NCBI RefSeq assembly: GCF_004006015.1
Contig: NZ_CP034766.1
Location: forward strand, 3,659,719 to 3,723,718
DNA length: 64,000 nt
Source of the DNA: Rhodococcus sp. X156
Lineage (GTDB): Bacteria > Actinomycetota > Actinomycetes > Mycobacteriales > Mycobacteriaceae
Reading direction: 5' to 3'
Shown here: in pieces, positions 39,438-50,812 of the stretch
Layout of the letters: every line of letters starts with the position of its first letter
How positions within the stretch are numbered: the stretch's first letter is position 1
Position numbers and translations under genes: made by a program
Notes under the pieces: generated by a model
Told to the model about the DNA's origin: nothing
The model's input: the letters and a program-made list of their open reading frames with translations, nothing else
The model's database searches: none

Positions 39438-40049
39438 TCACGACCCGAATCCGGGGTCCCCGAGGTGCCGGGTGAGGTCGGCCAGCCCGTCCCCGTCGAG
39501 GTCGAGCACCTCGGTGTCGAGCACGCCGTCACCGTCGGTGTCGGAGAACAGCCGGTCAGGTCGGCCGGTGTCCTGGCCGTGCACCAGCACCGTGTCGGCG
39601 GTGCCGTCCCCGCTGGCGTCCACCACCAGGTCGTCGTCGCGGCCGTCCCCGTCGTGATCCACCGACGCAGCCTCCGGCACGCCGTCGCCGTCGAGGTCCA
39701 CCTCGGTCGCGCTCCAGCGCCTGGCTCCGGAACCGTCCACCCACCGCAGGCCACCCGCCGCAGGCACCGGCGCGGCGGGTGGCGGTGGGCCGGCGCCTTT
39801 CCCGTTCCAGGTGCCCAGCCCGGTGGGGTCGGTGTAGAAGTGCTCCGCGAGGCCGTCGTCGTCCAGGTCCAGCCCGGCGGTGTCCGCGACGCCGTCGCCG
39901 TCGGAGTCCCAGAGCACGTCATCCACCCGGCCGTCGCCGTCGAAGTCCAGCGCCACTGCGTCGGCGGTCCCGTCGCCGTCCAGGTCGCGGTCGGCGGTGG
40001 AGTCCCACACCCGGGGTGGGCCCGCGCCGGTGCCGAAGGAGTACCTCAC
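39438..40049 (-). CDS. Asp-rich calcium-binding-repeat protein
   Basis: A 203-residue very acidic protein built from about nine copies of an EF-hand-loop or thrombospondin-type-3-like repeat such as DLDGDGTADAV, DFDGDGRVDDVL, DSDGDGVADTAG and DTDGDGVLDTEVL. Each copy offers the DxDxDG oxygens that bind calcium. A 30-residue proline-rich insert splits the array in two. I see no signal peptide, although such repeats mostly work outside the cell. The GTG at 40049 is the first start inside the gap after the LLM gene; the ribosome binding site is weak, so the start is uncertain. The function is unknown. Confidence 0.62.
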   Translation of the reverse strand: MRYSFGTGAGPPRVWDSTADRDLDGDGTADAVALDFDGDGRVDDVLWDSDGDGVADTAGLDLDDDGLAEHFYTDPTGLGTWNGKGAGPPPPAAPVPAAGGLRWVDGSGARRWSATEVDLDGDGVPEAASVDHDGDGRDDDLVVDASGDGTADTVLVHGQDTGRPDRLFSDTDGDGVLDTEVLDLDGDGLADLTRHLGDPGFGS

Positions 40050-40107
40050 CCGGGTCCGACGTCGCGCTGACCTGCCCGGTTCCGGGGGTGCTGACCTCCG
40101 GGCCCCG

Positions 40108-41133
40108 TCAGACTCCCGCAGCGCGACGGGCGGCCCGGGCAGCCCTGGCGGCGCCGGAGGCCGCGACCGCGTTGCGCAGGTAGGGCCAGGCCAGCTCCGG
40201 CGGCACGCCCCCGCAGAGCGGGTCGAGCACCAGGGGCACGCCACCGGCGATGATCTCCTGGGCCTGCAGCGGCGTCACCACCCGGTAGGCGCCACCTGCC
40301 TGGCGCAGCTCCTCCACGCTCGTTGCGCCGGAGAGGCTGGTGATGGTGGAGCGGTTGGGACGGTGGGCGTTCCACTCCGCGTACGCGGAGGCGTCGTGCA
40401 GCAGGTAGGGGCCCAGCTCCGCCCAGCCCCGCTCCACGTCCTCGGCCACGAACACCGCGGTGGGCATGGCGGGGTCGGTCAGCACGCACCCGGCGGGTGT
40501 CACCCCGCAGCGGGCGGCCTCCTCGGTGTACACCCGCTCCAGCTCCGGGTCGCCGGTCTCGGCGAACAGCGCCATCCCGAAGCGGGCAGCGCGGCGGGCG
40601 GCGGCGGGCGAGTGGCCGCCGTAGCTGAGCACCGGCCCGCCCGGGGTGTGCGGCAGCGGACGCACCCGGACGGGTCCCCGGGTGGGATGGGTGAACTCCT
40701 CGCCGGTCCAGGCCGCGCGCAGGATGGTGATGGCCTCCTCCATCTGCGCGCCGAGCCCGGTGGGAGCCACGCCGAACATGGCGCGCTCCTCGGCCCGGTA
40801 GCCCAGGCCCAGCACGTAGCTCACCCGCCCCTTGCTGACCAGGTCGAGCACCGCCATGTCCTCGGCCAGCTTGACCGGCTCGTGGTGCAGCAGCAGCAGG
40901 GCCATGCACAGGATGGGGATGCGCTGGGTGCGGGCGGCGACGGCGGACGCCAGCACCAGCGGGGAGGGGAGGTAGCCGTCGAGGCTGGCGTGGTGCTGAG
41001 GCAGCTGGATGCCCAGGGTGCCGCGCTGGCCGTCGAGGTACTCGGCCATGTCCAGCGCCGCCGCGTAGTACTCGGCAGGAGCAGGCCCGTCCAGGCCGGC
41101 GGGAGCTCGCATGGCCAGGCGGGTCATCAGCAT
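40108..41133 (-). CDS. LLM-class flavin-dependent oxidoreductase
   Basis: A 341-residue TIM-barrel protein of the luciferase-like monooxygenase class, which uses FMN or F420. Family blocks are IQLPQHHASLDGYLPSPLVL (about 44-63), AEDMAVLDLVSKGRVSYVLG near 93-112 (normally LxDxxSxGRxxxGxG) and SYGGHSPAAARRAARFG near 170. F420 use is common in this order but cannot be told from the sequence here. The ATG at 41133 with GAGGAC upstream is better than the extended frame. The calcium-repeat gene follows after 58 bases. Confidence 0.8.
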   Translation of the reverse strand: MLMTRLAMRAPAGLDGPAPAEYYAAALDMAEYLDGQRGTLGIQLPQHHASLDGYLPSPLVLASAVAARTQRIPILCMALLLLHHEPVKLAEDMAVLDLVSKGRVSYVLGLGYRAEERAMFGVAPTGLGAQMEEAITILRAAWTGEEFTHPTRGPVRVRPLPHTPGGPVLSYGGHSPAAARRAARFGMALFAETGDPELERVYTEEAARCGVTPAGCVLTDPAMPTAVFVAEDVERGWAELGPYLLHDASAYAEWNAHRPNRSTITSLSGATSVEELRQAGGAYRVVTPLQAQEIIAGGVPLVLDPLCGGVPPELAWPYLRNAVAASGAARAARAARRAAGV

Positions 41134-41238
41134 GACGGTCGTCCTCAGGGCTCCGGGCGGTGCGCACGACGGTGCGGCACTGCACCGTTGCGGTCTGTAT
41201 AGCACCGCGCGGGCACCGCTGGCGGACGACGCCGCGGG

Positions 41239-42726
<1,488 letters not shown>

Positions 42727-42828
42727 GGGAACCCATCTTAGGGCGGCGGCGGGCGAGGCCACCGCCGCGTCTCGCCACGGCAACGCGGTTGAGCGGAAGG
42801 AGAACACCCGCGCACTACCATCGCTTGC

Positions 42829-43401
42829 ATGCCCACTCCTGCCGACGCTGCCGGTGGCGCGGACCACTCCTCCGGCCGCGCACGCAGGAAACCGCAGCCG
42901 CCGACGAACGGGCCACGCTCGGGCTCGGCACGGCGCGCCCCGGGCCCACGGATGCGCACGGTGGACGAGACCTCCGCCGGCGGCCTGGTGGTGGCGGGCC
43001 TGGACGGTCCACCGCAGCAGCGGGAGGCGGCACTGATCGGACGCACCGACCGGCGCGGACGGCTGCTGTGGTCCCTGCCCAAGGGGCACATCGAGGCAGG
43101 TGAGACCGCGGAGCAGGCGGCGGTGCGCGAGGTCGCCGAGGAGACCGGCATCATCGGTGAGGTCATCGCCCCGCTGGGCAGCATCGACTACTGGTTCGTC
43201 ACCGACGGCCGCCGGGTGCACAAGACGGTGCACCACTTCCTGCTGCGCTTCCTGGGCGGCGAGCTCTCCGACGAGGACCTCGAGGTGACCGAGGTGGCCT
43301 GGGTCCCGCTGGCGGAGATGGACTCCCGCCTGGCCTACGCCGACGAGCGGCGGCTGGTGCGCACGGCGGATGCGGTGATCTCCGACTTGAACGGCCGATG
43401 A
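42829..43401 (+). CDS. mutT4: Nudix hydrolase (MutT4-like)
   Basis: A 190-residue pyrophosphohydrolase. The complete Nudix box is [20 protein letters not shown] followed by TGI (about residues 87-109). The first 40 residues are a basic, disordered tail. By position it corresponds to Rv3908 (MutT4) of M. tuberculosis, so cleaning of oxidised or unusual nucleotides is likely but the substrate is not shown. The ATG at 42829 is the only reasonable start. The stop overlaps the start of the next gene in ATGA, and transcription probably runs on through murJ and sigM. Confidence 0.88.
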   Translation: MPTPADAAGGADHSSGRARRKPQPPTNGPRSGSARRAPGPRMRTVDETSAGGLVVAGLDGPPQQREAALIGRTDRRGRLLWSLPKGHIEAGETAEQAAVREVAEETGIIGEVIAPLGSIDYWFVTDGRRVHKTVHHFLLRFLGGELSDEDLEVTEVAWVPLAEMDSRLAYADERRLVRTADAVISDLNGR

Positions 43402-45695
43402 GCCGGCGGTACCGCCCGCTGGCTGTGGCCGTTCTCGCTGTCCTGCTGGGTTGCGTGGCCCTGCTGGGGGGTCTGTCCTCGGCCTCGGCGGCCGGACGGG
43501 AAGCCGCCGCGGCGATCGAGCAGGTGCCCTCCGTGCCCAACCCCCAGTTCGTCAGCCTGCAGGTCGACACCATCAGTCCCAGCACCGTCACCACCGGCAC
43601 GTTAGGACTGGTGACGGTGACCGGGTCGGTGGTCAACGACGGTGACCGGGACGTGCGCCGGGTGCAGGTGCGCCTGCAGCGCGGCGCGGCGATCGACTCC
43701 TCCGGCCAGCTGCGCACCGCCCTGCGGTCCAGCCCGAGCGAGCTGGTGACCCAGGCTCCCTACGTGGACCTGGTGGAGGTGCTCCGACCAGGCGAGTCCG
43801 CGCCCTTCTCCCTCACCCTGGGCCTGACCGGCGACCTCACCACCAGCCTCGCCCTCACCGAGCCAGGGATCTACCCGCTGCTGGTCAACGTCAACGGGAT
43901 CCCCGACTTCGGCACCCGCGCCCGCCTGGACGAGGGGCACTTCCTGCTTCCGGTGCTGAGCCTGCCCCCCACCCCCGGTGCCGTCCCCGTGCCGCCCGCC
44001 CCCGCACCGGCCCCGGCCCCGACGGGCGTCACCGTGCTGTGGCCGCTGGCCGACCACACCCGGGTGGTGGCGACACCGCTGGGCGCCCCGGCCCGGCTGA
44101 GCAGCGACGACCTGGCGGCCTCCTTCGTCGACGGTGGTCGGCTGGCGGGCCTGCTCTCCGCCCTCGAGCAGGGCACCACCCCCGTGGCCGACCCGACCGG
44201 CGCAGCGCGCACCAGCACCTGCCTGGCGATCGACCCCGACCTGCTGGTCACCGCCCAGACCATGGTCCGCGGCTACGAGGTGCTCGACGACAACGGCGCC
44301 GTGCGCCCGGGCACCGGTGGCGCGGCGGCCGCCGGCTGGCTGGAGCGGCTGACGTCCGTGGCCAAGCAGCGCTGCGTGATGGCGATGCCTTGGGCCCAGG
44401 CCGACCTCAACGCCCTGAGCCGTGCGTCGCTGGACGAGCTGACCACCACGGCCGTCAGCACCGGCCGCGAGACGGTGGCCAGCATCCTCGGGCTGCCTTC
44501 GCTGCCCAACGTCGTCTGGCCCACCGACGGGCTGCTCGCCGACCGGACCGCGAGCACGCTGCGCGGGCTGGGCACCACCGCGGTGCTGCTGGCCCGGGAC
44601 AACGTCAGCCAGCCGGGGGAGACCGGGGCCGCGGTCGACGCCGCCACGGTGGAGCTCACGGCCGGCTCCACCACCCTGTCCGCCGTCCTGGTCGATCCCA
44701 CGATCACCACCGCGCTCGGCGCCACCTCCCGGGACGACCCCGCCCGCCTGCAGGACGCGCTGGGTGCCCTCACCTGGCCCGCGCTCAACCGGGCGCAGGC
44801 CGGCAGGGCCGGGGTGAGCCCGACGGCGGCGTCCGCGGCGGCGCTGCTCACCCCGCCCCAGGTCTGGGAGATCGACGAGCAGGGCGCCCGGGCCGTGCTC
44901 GCCCAGGTGGGGGCGCTGACCCAGGCCGGGCTGGCGACGCCGACCGCACTGCCCACCCTGCTGAACCAGGCCAAGGGCTCCGCGGCCGACGGGGCGCTGA
45001 GCTACCCGGTGCAGGCCTCGGCCGCCGAGCTGCCCGCCACCGTCACCTCCGACATCGCTGCGCTCAGCGCGGAGATCCGCGGCTTCCGGGGCGCGCTGGT
45101 GCAGGACGCGCAGGGTGGCCTCAGCCCCGATGACCTGCTCGCGCCGCTGCGCCTGGGACTGCTGCGCGGGGCCCCCGCCGCCGACGGCCTGACCACCCGG
45201 GAGCGCACCAGGGTGGAGGCCCAGCAGCTCGGCGCCGTGCGCGAGCTGCTGGGCCAGCTGCACGCCAGCGTGTCGCTGCAGGCACCGGGAGGGACGTATA
45301 CGTTGGCCTCCGCCCAGAGCCCTCTACTGCTGGTGGTGCGCAATGATCTGCCGGTCGCGGTGAACGTGCGCGTGCGCGCCACGGGACCGCCCGGGGTGGA
45401 CGTGACCGACATCGGGGTGCAGGAGCTGCCGGCCCGCAGCGGCCGCCAGCTCCAGGTGCCCACGTCGGTCAACCGCACCGGGCAGTTCGCCATCGACGTG
45501 TCGCTGGCCACCGACACCGGGCAGGCACTGGGTGAGCCGGCCCGTCTGCAGGTGCAGTCCACCGCGTACGGTCCCGCAACAGCCCTTGCCACCGCCGCCG
45601 CGGCCCTCGTCCTGGTGGCCCTGGTGGCCCGCCGCTTGTGGCACCGATTCCGCGGCCAGCCCGACCGCGCCGACGAACCCTGGGTGAAGCAGTGA
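43398..45695 (+). CDS. Secreted membrane-anchored DUF6049-type protein
   Basis: A 765-residue protein with a signal peptide (basic start, hydrophobic stretch about 8-28, Ala-X-Ala-like end near 32) and a single C-terminal helix (about 727-747) followed by a short positive tail. The large middle part would thus face outside. A proline/alanine-rich spacer lies near 190-210. By place and layout it matches Rv3909 of M. tuberculosis, a conserved protein between the Nudix gene and murJ. The function is unknown; the constant neighbours suggest a role in the cell envelope. It overlaps both neighbours by four bases. Confidence 0.82.
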   Translation: MSRRYRPLAVAVLAVLLGCVALLGGLSSASAAGREAAAAIEQVPSVPNPQFVSLQVDTISPSTVTTGTLGLVTVTGSVVNDGDRDVRRVQVRLQRGAAIDSSGQLRTALRSSPSELVTQAPYVDLVEVLRPGESAPFSLTLGLTGDLTTSLALTEPGIYPLLVNVNGIPDFGTRARLDEGHFLLPVLSLPPTPGAVPVPPAPAPAPAPTGVTVLWPLADHTRVVATPLGAPARLSSDDLAASFVDGGRLAGLLSALEQGTTPVADPTGAARTSTCLAIDPDLLVTAQTMVRGYEVLDDNGAVRPGTGGAAAAGWLERLTSVAKQRCVMAMPWAQADLNALSRASLDELTTTAVSTGRETVASILGLPSLPNVVWPTDGLLADRTASTLRGLGTTAVLLARDNVSQPGETGAAVDAATVELTAGSTTLSAVLVDPTITTALGATSRDDPARLQDALGALTWPALNRAQAGRAGVSPTAASAAALLTPPQVWEIDEQGARAVLAQVGALTQAGLATPTALPTLLNQAKGSAADGALSYPVQASAAELPATVTSDIAALSAEIRGFRGALVQDAQGGLSPDDLLAPLRLGLLRGAPAADGLTTRERTRVEAQQLGAVRELLGQLHASVSLQAPGGTYTLASAQSPLLLVVRNDLPVAVNVRVRATGPPGVDVTDIGVQELPARSGRQLQVPTSVNRTGQFAIDVSLATDTGQALGEPARLQVQSTAYGPATALATAAAALVLVALVARRLWHRFRGQPDRADEPWVKQ

Positions 45696-48600
45696 GCACG
45701 CAGCCCGAGACCAGCCCCTCCACCGCGAAGGAGAGGGTGGCTCCCGCCGCACAGGCCACCGACCTGTCGGAGAACAGCGACGCGGGCCTGCTGCGCAACA
45801 GCGGGTCCCAGGTCATCCCCACCCTGATCAGCCGGATCACCGGGTTCCTCAAGGTGGTCGCGCTCGCCGCCACCATCGGCCTGGAGGCGGCCGCCAGCTC
45901 GTTCACCGTCGCCAACACGCTGCCCAACATCATCGCCGAGCTGGTGCTGGGGGCGGTGCTCACCAGCATCGTCGTGCCGGTGCTGGTGCGCGCCGAGCGC
46001 GAGGACACCGACGGCGGCAAGGACTTCACCCGACGGCTGATCACCATCGCCGGGGTGGTGCTGGTGGTGGCCACGGTCGTGGCCATGGCCACCGCGCCGT
46101 GGCTGGTGCGGCTGTTCATCGACTCCGACGGCGAGGTGGACCCGCGCCTGGCCACGCTGTTCGCGCTGCTGCTGCTGCCGCAGATCCTGTTCTACGGCCT
46201 GGGAGCGCTGTTCGGGGCGATCCTGAACACCCACGGGGTGTTCGGCAAGGTCGCCTGGGCCCCGGTCCTCAACAACGTGGTGACCCTCGCCGTCATCGTG
46301 CTGTACCACTTCACCCCCGGCGACCTCGAGGTCTCGCTGACCAACCCCAAGCTGCTGGTGCTCGGCATCGGCACCACCCTGGGCATCGTCGCGCAGGCCC
46401 TCTACCTGGTGCCCTCCCTGCGCCGCGCCGGCGTGGACCTGCGCCCGCGGTGGGGGCTGGACACCCGGCTCAAGGCCTTCGGCGGGATGGCCGTGGCGGT
46501 GCTGGCCTACGTGCTGATCAGCCAGGCCGGCTTCATCGTCACCAACCGGGTGGCCTCGCAGCACGACCCCGGTGGACCGGTGCTGTTCGCCAACGCGTGG
46601 CTGCTGCTGCAGGTGCCCTACGGCGTGCTCGGCGTCTCGCTGATCACCGCGATCATGCCGCGGATGAGCCGCGCGGCGGCGGCCGACGACACGCCCAGGG
46701 TGATCGGCGACCTGTCGCTGGCGTCGCGGCTGTCCACCGTCGGGCTGCTGCCGATCATCGCCCTGTTCACCCTGCACGGCACCACGCTGGGCGTCGCGCT
46801 CTTCTCGCTGCGCGGCACCGAGGCGGCGGTGGAGAACGCGTCCCGGCTCGGCGCCACCGTCGCCGTCTCCGCGTTCGGGCTGCTGCCCTTCGCCATCGGC
46901 CTCGTCCAGCTGCGGGTGTTCTACGCGCGCCAGCAGCCGTGGATCCCCACCGTGCTGATGGTCTGCCAGGTGCTGTTCCGGATCCCGCTGATGCTGTGGA
47001 TCCCGCCGGGCATCGAGGACGACCAGGTGGTGGGCTGGCTGGCGTTCACCAACGGCCTCGGGTTCCTGGTGGGCGCCCTCGTCGGGGGCGTTCTGCTGCG
47101 CCGGCAGATGGGCAACCTGGAGACCAAGGCACTGCTGCGCACCATCCTCACCGTCGGCCTGGCCAGCGCCGTGGGGGTGGCGGTGGACTTCCTGGTCTCG
47201 CTGGTGCTGCCGCTGCAGGCGGTGGAGGACTCCTTCGGTGCACTGGCCGGCGCGCTGGTGTCGATGACCGTCCACACCATCCTGATCCTGGGTGTCGCCT
47301 ACGCCGTGCTGCTCGTGCTCCCGCTGCCGGAGACCGAGGGTCTGGTCAACGCCATCTGCGCGCGGCTGCCCGCGCGCTTCGTCACCGGTGTCCTCCGGCG
47401 CAAAACCCCAGAGGCTCAACCGGACCCGGGTGACGCGACGCTGTCCGAGGCGATGCTTCTGCCGCCGGTGCCCACCAGCTCGCTCCCGTACCCTTACCCG
47501 GTAGCGACCAGCCAGGACGACCCCAACGACGGAGGTGGTGCAGTGCCGGACCACGCCCTGCACGGCCAACGACCCGACCAGCAGCGCGCCAGCGCCGACG
47601 CCCCCACCGTCGCCACCCCGGCAGCGCGTCGCTCTGTGCGCGGTCCGCGCCTGGTGCCCGGCGCCGCCGTCGCCGGGGGCCGCTACCGCCTCCTCGCCGA
47701 GCACGGCGAGGCCGGCACGCTGCGGTTCTGGCAGGCCAGGGACACCGTGCTCGAGCGGGACGTGGCGCTGACCTTCGTCGACGCCGACCAGTCGCAGGTG
47801 GGTGCACCCCGCCCGGCCGCCACCGCGGAGGAGGGCCCGCAGGCGGTGCTCACCCGCACGCTGCGGCTGGGGCGGCTGGACTCACCCGGCCTGGCCCGGG
47901 TGCTCGACATCGTGCGTGGCAGCTCCGGCGGCATCGTGGTCGCGGAGTGGACCAAGGGCCGCTCGCTGGCCGACGTCGCCGCCACCACGCCGCCCGCCGT
48001 GGGTGCCGCCCGCTCGGTGCGGGCCCTGGCCGGCGCCACCGAGGCTGCGCACCGGGCCGGCACCGTGCTGGGCCTCGACCACCCCGACCGCATCCGGATC
48101 AGCACGGCCGGAAACGCCGTGCTGGCCTTCCCGGGCATCCCCGCCACCGCGACACGCCAGGACGACGTGGCTGGCCTGGGCGCGATCCTCTACGCCCTGG
48201 TCACCGACACGTGGCCGCTGGCCGCCCCTGGCGCGCCGCAGCACCGCAACGACGACAGCATCGGCGGGCTGCCCACCGCACCGCGCCGGGACGACGGCAC
48301 GGTGCCGCCGGCCCGAGAGGTCCGCGACGGTGTTCCGTTCGAGATCTCCGCGCTCATCGAGCGGGCCCTGCAGCCGCACAGCGGCATCCGCTCGGCGGCT
48401 GCGGTGCAGACCGTGCTCGACCAGGCGGCCGTCCTGGACCAGCGCACCGACTACATGCCGGCCCTGGACGACCGGACGCTGGCGGACTACCGGGGCGAAC
48501 CGAGCCCGGTGGAGTCTCCGCTGGAGTACGACCTGCCCACCCCGGCACCCAGCGCCGCGCCGCGCACCAACCGGCCGCGCGGCGCGGTGGCCGCGCCCAC

Positions 48601-49255
48601 CCGGCGGCAGGCGCGCTCGCGCAAGCTGGTCGCCGCGCTCGTCGCGCTGGCCGTCGTGGCCCTGGTGATCGTGGCCTACCTCGCGAACCTGGCGGTCTCG
48701 GCGTTCAGCGGCAGCGATGCGCCGCTGCCCAGCCTGAGCCTGCCCGGGGTCTCCTCCAGCGCCACCCCCAGCGCGGTGGCACCGCCTCCGGCGCCGAGCG
48801 CCACCCCGCCGAGCAGCGCTCCGGTGCAGCCCACCGCGGTGTCGGTGTTCTCCCCGCAGGGCACGGCCGACAACGCCGGCGGGGCGGCACGCGTCATCGA
48901 CGGCAACCCGGCCACGCAGTGGACCTCCGACCAGTACCTGCAGCAGTTCCCTGCCCTCAAGCAGGGCCTGGGTCTGCTGGTCACGCTGCCCGAGGCCGGC
49001 CGGCTCACCTCGGTGGCGATCGACTCGCCCAGCGCCGGGACCGTGGTCGAGATCCGCTCGGCCACCTCGGCCACCCCCACCCTGGCGGGCACCCGGGTGC
49101 TCAGCACCGCCACCCTGCAGGCCGGGCGCACCGACGTCGCGCTGCAGAACGCACCCGCCACCCAGCACGTGCTGGTGTGGATCACCAGGCTGGGTGGATC
49201 AGGGGCCTCGCTCAGCACCAAGATCAGCGAGATCACGTTCCAGAAGAGCGGGTGA
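45692..49255 (+). CDS. murJ: Lipid II flippase MurJ (MviN) with pseudokinase and extracellular domain
   Basis: A 1187-residue protein. Residues 30-560 are the 14-helix MurJ part that moves lipid II across the membrane (GSQVIPTLISRITGFLKVVA at the start). About 660-930 is a protein-kinase-like domain (AGGRYRLLAEHGEAGTLRFW) without a usable glycine loop or catalytic HRD/DFG motifs, hence a pseudokinase. One helix follows at 978-1003 and then a beta-rich outer domain (about 1050-1187, VIDGNPATQWTSDQYLQQFP, discoidin-like). This matches MviN of M. tuberculosis (Rv3910), where the phosphorylated pseudokinase binds FhaA. The GTG start overlaps the previous stop by four bases. Confidence 0.93.
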   Translation: MSTQPETSPSTAKERVAPAAQATDLSENSDAGLLRNSGSQVIPTLISRITGFLKVVALAATIGLEAAASSFTVANTLPNIIAELVLGAVLTSIVVPVLVRAEREDTDGGKDFTRRLITIAGVVLVVATVVAMATAPWLVRLFIDSDGEVDPRLATLFALLLLPQILFYGLGALFGAILNTHGVFGKVAWAPVLNNVVTLAVIVLYHFTPGDLEVSLTNPKLLVLGIGTTLGIVAQALYLVPSLRRAGVDLRPRWGLDTRLKAFGGMAVAVLAYVLISQAGFIVTNRVASQHDPGGPVLFANAWLLLQVPYGVLGVSLITAIMPRMSRAAAADDTPRVIGDLSLASRLSTVGLLPIIALFTLHGTTLGVALFSLRGTEAAVENASRLGATVAVSAFGLLPFAIGLVQLRVFYARQQPWIPTVLMVCQVLFRIPLMLWIPPGIEDDQVVGWLAFTNGLGFLVGALVGGVLLRRQMGNLETKALLRTILTVGLASAVGVAVDFLVSLVLPLQAVEDSFGALAGALVSMTVHTILILGVAYAVLLVLPLPETEGLVNAICARLPARFVTGVLRRKTPEAQPDPGDATLSEAMLLPPVPTSSLPYPYPVATSQDDPNDGGGAVPDHALHGQRPDQQRASADAPTVATPAARRSVRGPRLVPGAAVAGGRYRLLAEHGEAGTLRFWQARDTVLERDVALTFVDADQSQVGAPRPAATAEEGPQAVLTRTLRLGRLDSPGLARVLDIVRGSSGGIVVAEWTKGRSLADVAATTPPAVGAARSVRALAGATEAAHRAGTVLGLDHPDRIRISTAGNAVLAFPGIPATATRQDDVAGLGAILYALVTDTWPLAAPGAPQHRNDDSIGGLPTAPRRDDGTVPPAREVRDGVPFEISALIERALQPHSGIRSAAAVQTVLDQAAVLDQRTDYMPALDDRTLADYRGEPSPVESPLEYDLPTPAPSAAPRTNRPRGAVAAPTRRQARSRKLVAALVALAVVALVIVAYLANLAVSAFSGSDAPLPSLSLPGVSSSATPSAVAPPPAPSATPPSSAPVQPTAVSVFSPQGTADNAGGAARVIDGNPATQWTSDQYLQQFPALKQGLGLLVTLPEAGRLTSVAIDSPSAGTVVEIRSATSATPTLAGTRVLSTATLQAGRTDVALQNAPATQHVLVWITRLGGSGASLSTKISEITFQKSG

Positions 49256-49265
49256 GCGGGGGCGC

Positions 49266-49979
49266 ATGAGCGACGCGGGGGGGCGGAGCCGGAGCGGGAG
49301 CGACTGGGGGTCGCCGAGCAGCCGGACCGAGAGCACAGACGTGGAGCTGGTGCGCGCGCACGTCGCCGGCGACCCGCACGCCTTCGGGGAGATCGTCCGA
49401 CGGCACCGCGACCGCATGTGGGCCGTGGCGCTGCGCACCACGCGCGACCCGGAGGAGGCGGCCGACGCGCTGCAGGACGCGTTCCTCTCCGCCCACCGCG
49501 CTGCCGGTCGGTTTCGTGCTGACGCCGCGGTCTCCACCTGGTTGCACCGGATCGTGGTGAACGCCTGCCTCGACCGGATGCGCCGCCGGCAGGCCCGGCC
49601 CACGGTCGCCCTGCCCGACAACGACCACGAGGAACCGGCGGCCCCTCGGGACGCGATGGCCGACCGGGACCTGCAGCTGCTGGTGCACGAGGCCCTGCTG
49701 CAGATCCCGGAGGACCAGCGCGCCGCCATCGTCGCCGTCGACGTGGAGGGCTACTCCGTCGCCGACGCCGCCCGTGCGCTGGGCGTCGCCGAGGGGACCA
49801 TCAAGAGCCGCTGCGCGCGGGGCCGGGCCAAGCTCGCCGTGCTCCTCGGACACCTGCGCGCCGAACGGTCGGCAGCCGCGTCCGCACCCGTGGGAAAGCT
49901 CCCTCCCGGCGCAGGGAACCGATCTACCGGGCGCGGCGTCACACCTCCCAGCACGTCACGACGAGGGGAGGATCTGTGA
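49266..49979 (+). CDS. sigM: ECF sigma factor SigM
   Basis: A 237-residue extracytoplasmic-function sigma factor. Region 2 is about residues 25-95 (LQDAFLSAHRAAGRFRADAA, then STWLHRIVVNACLDRMRRR); region 4 is about 135-190 (IPEDQRAAIVAVDVEGYSVA and ALGVAEGTIKSRCARGRAKL). A tail of about 35 residues follows. The position between murJ and an anti-sigma factor is that of sigM in M. tuberculosis. The ATG at 49266 is ten bases after the murJ stop. It overlaps the next gene by four bases. Confidence 0.9.
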   Translation: MSDAGGRSRSGSDWGSPSSRTESTDVELVRAHVAGDPHAFGEIVRRHRDRMWAVALRTTRDPEEAADALQDAFLSAHRAAGRFRADAAVSTWLHRIVVNACLDRMRRRQARPTVALPDNDHEEPAAPRDAMADRDLQLLVHEALLQIPEDQRAAIVAVDVEGYSVADAARALGVAEGTIKSRCARGRAKLAVLLGHLRAERSAAASAPVGKLPPGAGNRSTGRGVTPPSTSRRGEDL

Positions 49980-50731
49980 GCCACAGCGACGCACCGGACG
50001 ACGGTGGCTGGCGCACGCTCCTGGATCCGCCGTACCCGCTGGACCTGATCGCCGACCTGCACGCCGGCGTCCTCGAGCCCGACCTCGCCGAGGCCCTGTG
50101 GCCGCGTGCTGCGGCCGATCCCCACGCCGCGCAGATCCTGGCCGCGCTGGACGCCACCGTGGCGCAGCTCTCCACGGCACATGCCCCGGACGCCGGGCCG
50201 GTGCCCGCCGAGCTCGCCGCCCGCATCGACGCCGCTCTCGCCGCTGAACCCGCCGGGGTCGGCGACCTCGCCGCCGCGCGCACCCGCCGGCGGTCGTCCC
50301 GTCGCACCACCACCGCAGCCGTGGCCGGCCTCAGTGCCGCCGCAGTGGCCGCAGTAGTCGCGCTCAGCGTGACGCTGGGGCCACAGGACGTCACGGGTAC
50401 CCCGCAGGCCATCAGCACCCCCAGCAGCGCGGCAGTGGCGCCGCTGGACCTCGGCAGCGGCACACCGGGTCCCCAGGCGCTGCGGGCGGTGGGCAAGCAG
50501 GACCTCGGCCCGCTCGCCGCCGACGCGCTGGCCGGCTGCCTGACGGCCAACGGCTTCCCGGCCACTGCGCCGGTGCTGGGGTCCTCGGAGGTCGTGCTCG
50601 ACGGTCAGCCCGGGGTCTTGCTGCTGCTGCCCACCGGACAGGCCGCGGTCTTCACCGCCCTCGTGGTGGGGCCGGACTGTGCCACCGACAACGCTGCCAC
50701 CCGCTCCCGGGTTGACATCGGCGCACGCTGA
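49976..50731 (+). CDS. Anti-sigma-M factor
   Basis: A 251-residue single-pass membrane protein. The cytoplasmic part (1-105) would bind SigM, one helix lies at about 112-134, and about 115 residues face outside. There is no zinc-binding HxxxCxxC motif, as in the SigM partner of mycobacteria. It is tied to sigM by a GTGA overlap, the usual sigma/anti-sigma arrangement, and the role is inferred from this. Confidence 0.82.
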   Translation: MSHSDAPDDGGWRTLLDPPYPLDLIADLHAGVLEPDLAEALWPRAAADPHAAQILAALDATVAQLSTAHAPDAGPVPAELAARIDAALAAEPAGVGDLAAARTRRRSSRRTTTAAVAGLSAAAVAAVVALSVTLGPQDVTGTPQAISTPSSAAVAPLDLGSGTPGPQALRAVGKQDLGPLAADALAGCLTANGFPATAPVLGSSEVVLDGQPGVLLLLPTGQAAVFTALVVGPDCATDNAATRSRVDIGAR

Positions 50732-50749
50732 CCTGCGGCTCCGGCGGCC

Positions 50750-50775
50750 GGAACAAGCGTCGGGCCACTGGTGTT
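50750..50775 (+). promoter_or_regulatory. SigH/SigR-type promoter of trxB-trxA
   Basis: GGAAC (50750-50754) and GTT (50773-50775) are 18 bases apart, the pattern of disulfide-stress promoters. The trxB start codon follows 37 bases later. Thioredoxin genes are known SigR/SigH targets in Streptomyces and mycobacteria. Confidence 0.68.
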
Positions 50776-50812
50776 GAATCAGTGCGTGACCGAAGACCTC
50801 GAGGAGGCGCAC

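Noticed and set aside
39345..40070. Plus-strand frame opposite the calcium-repeat gene
   Set aside because: Its Val/Glu/His repeats are the complement of the DxDGDG codons; the minus strand gives the meaningful motif.
42727..43236. Extension of the CCA-adding enzyme by 170 codons
   Set aside because: This part is antisense to the Nudix gene and not conserved in the family.
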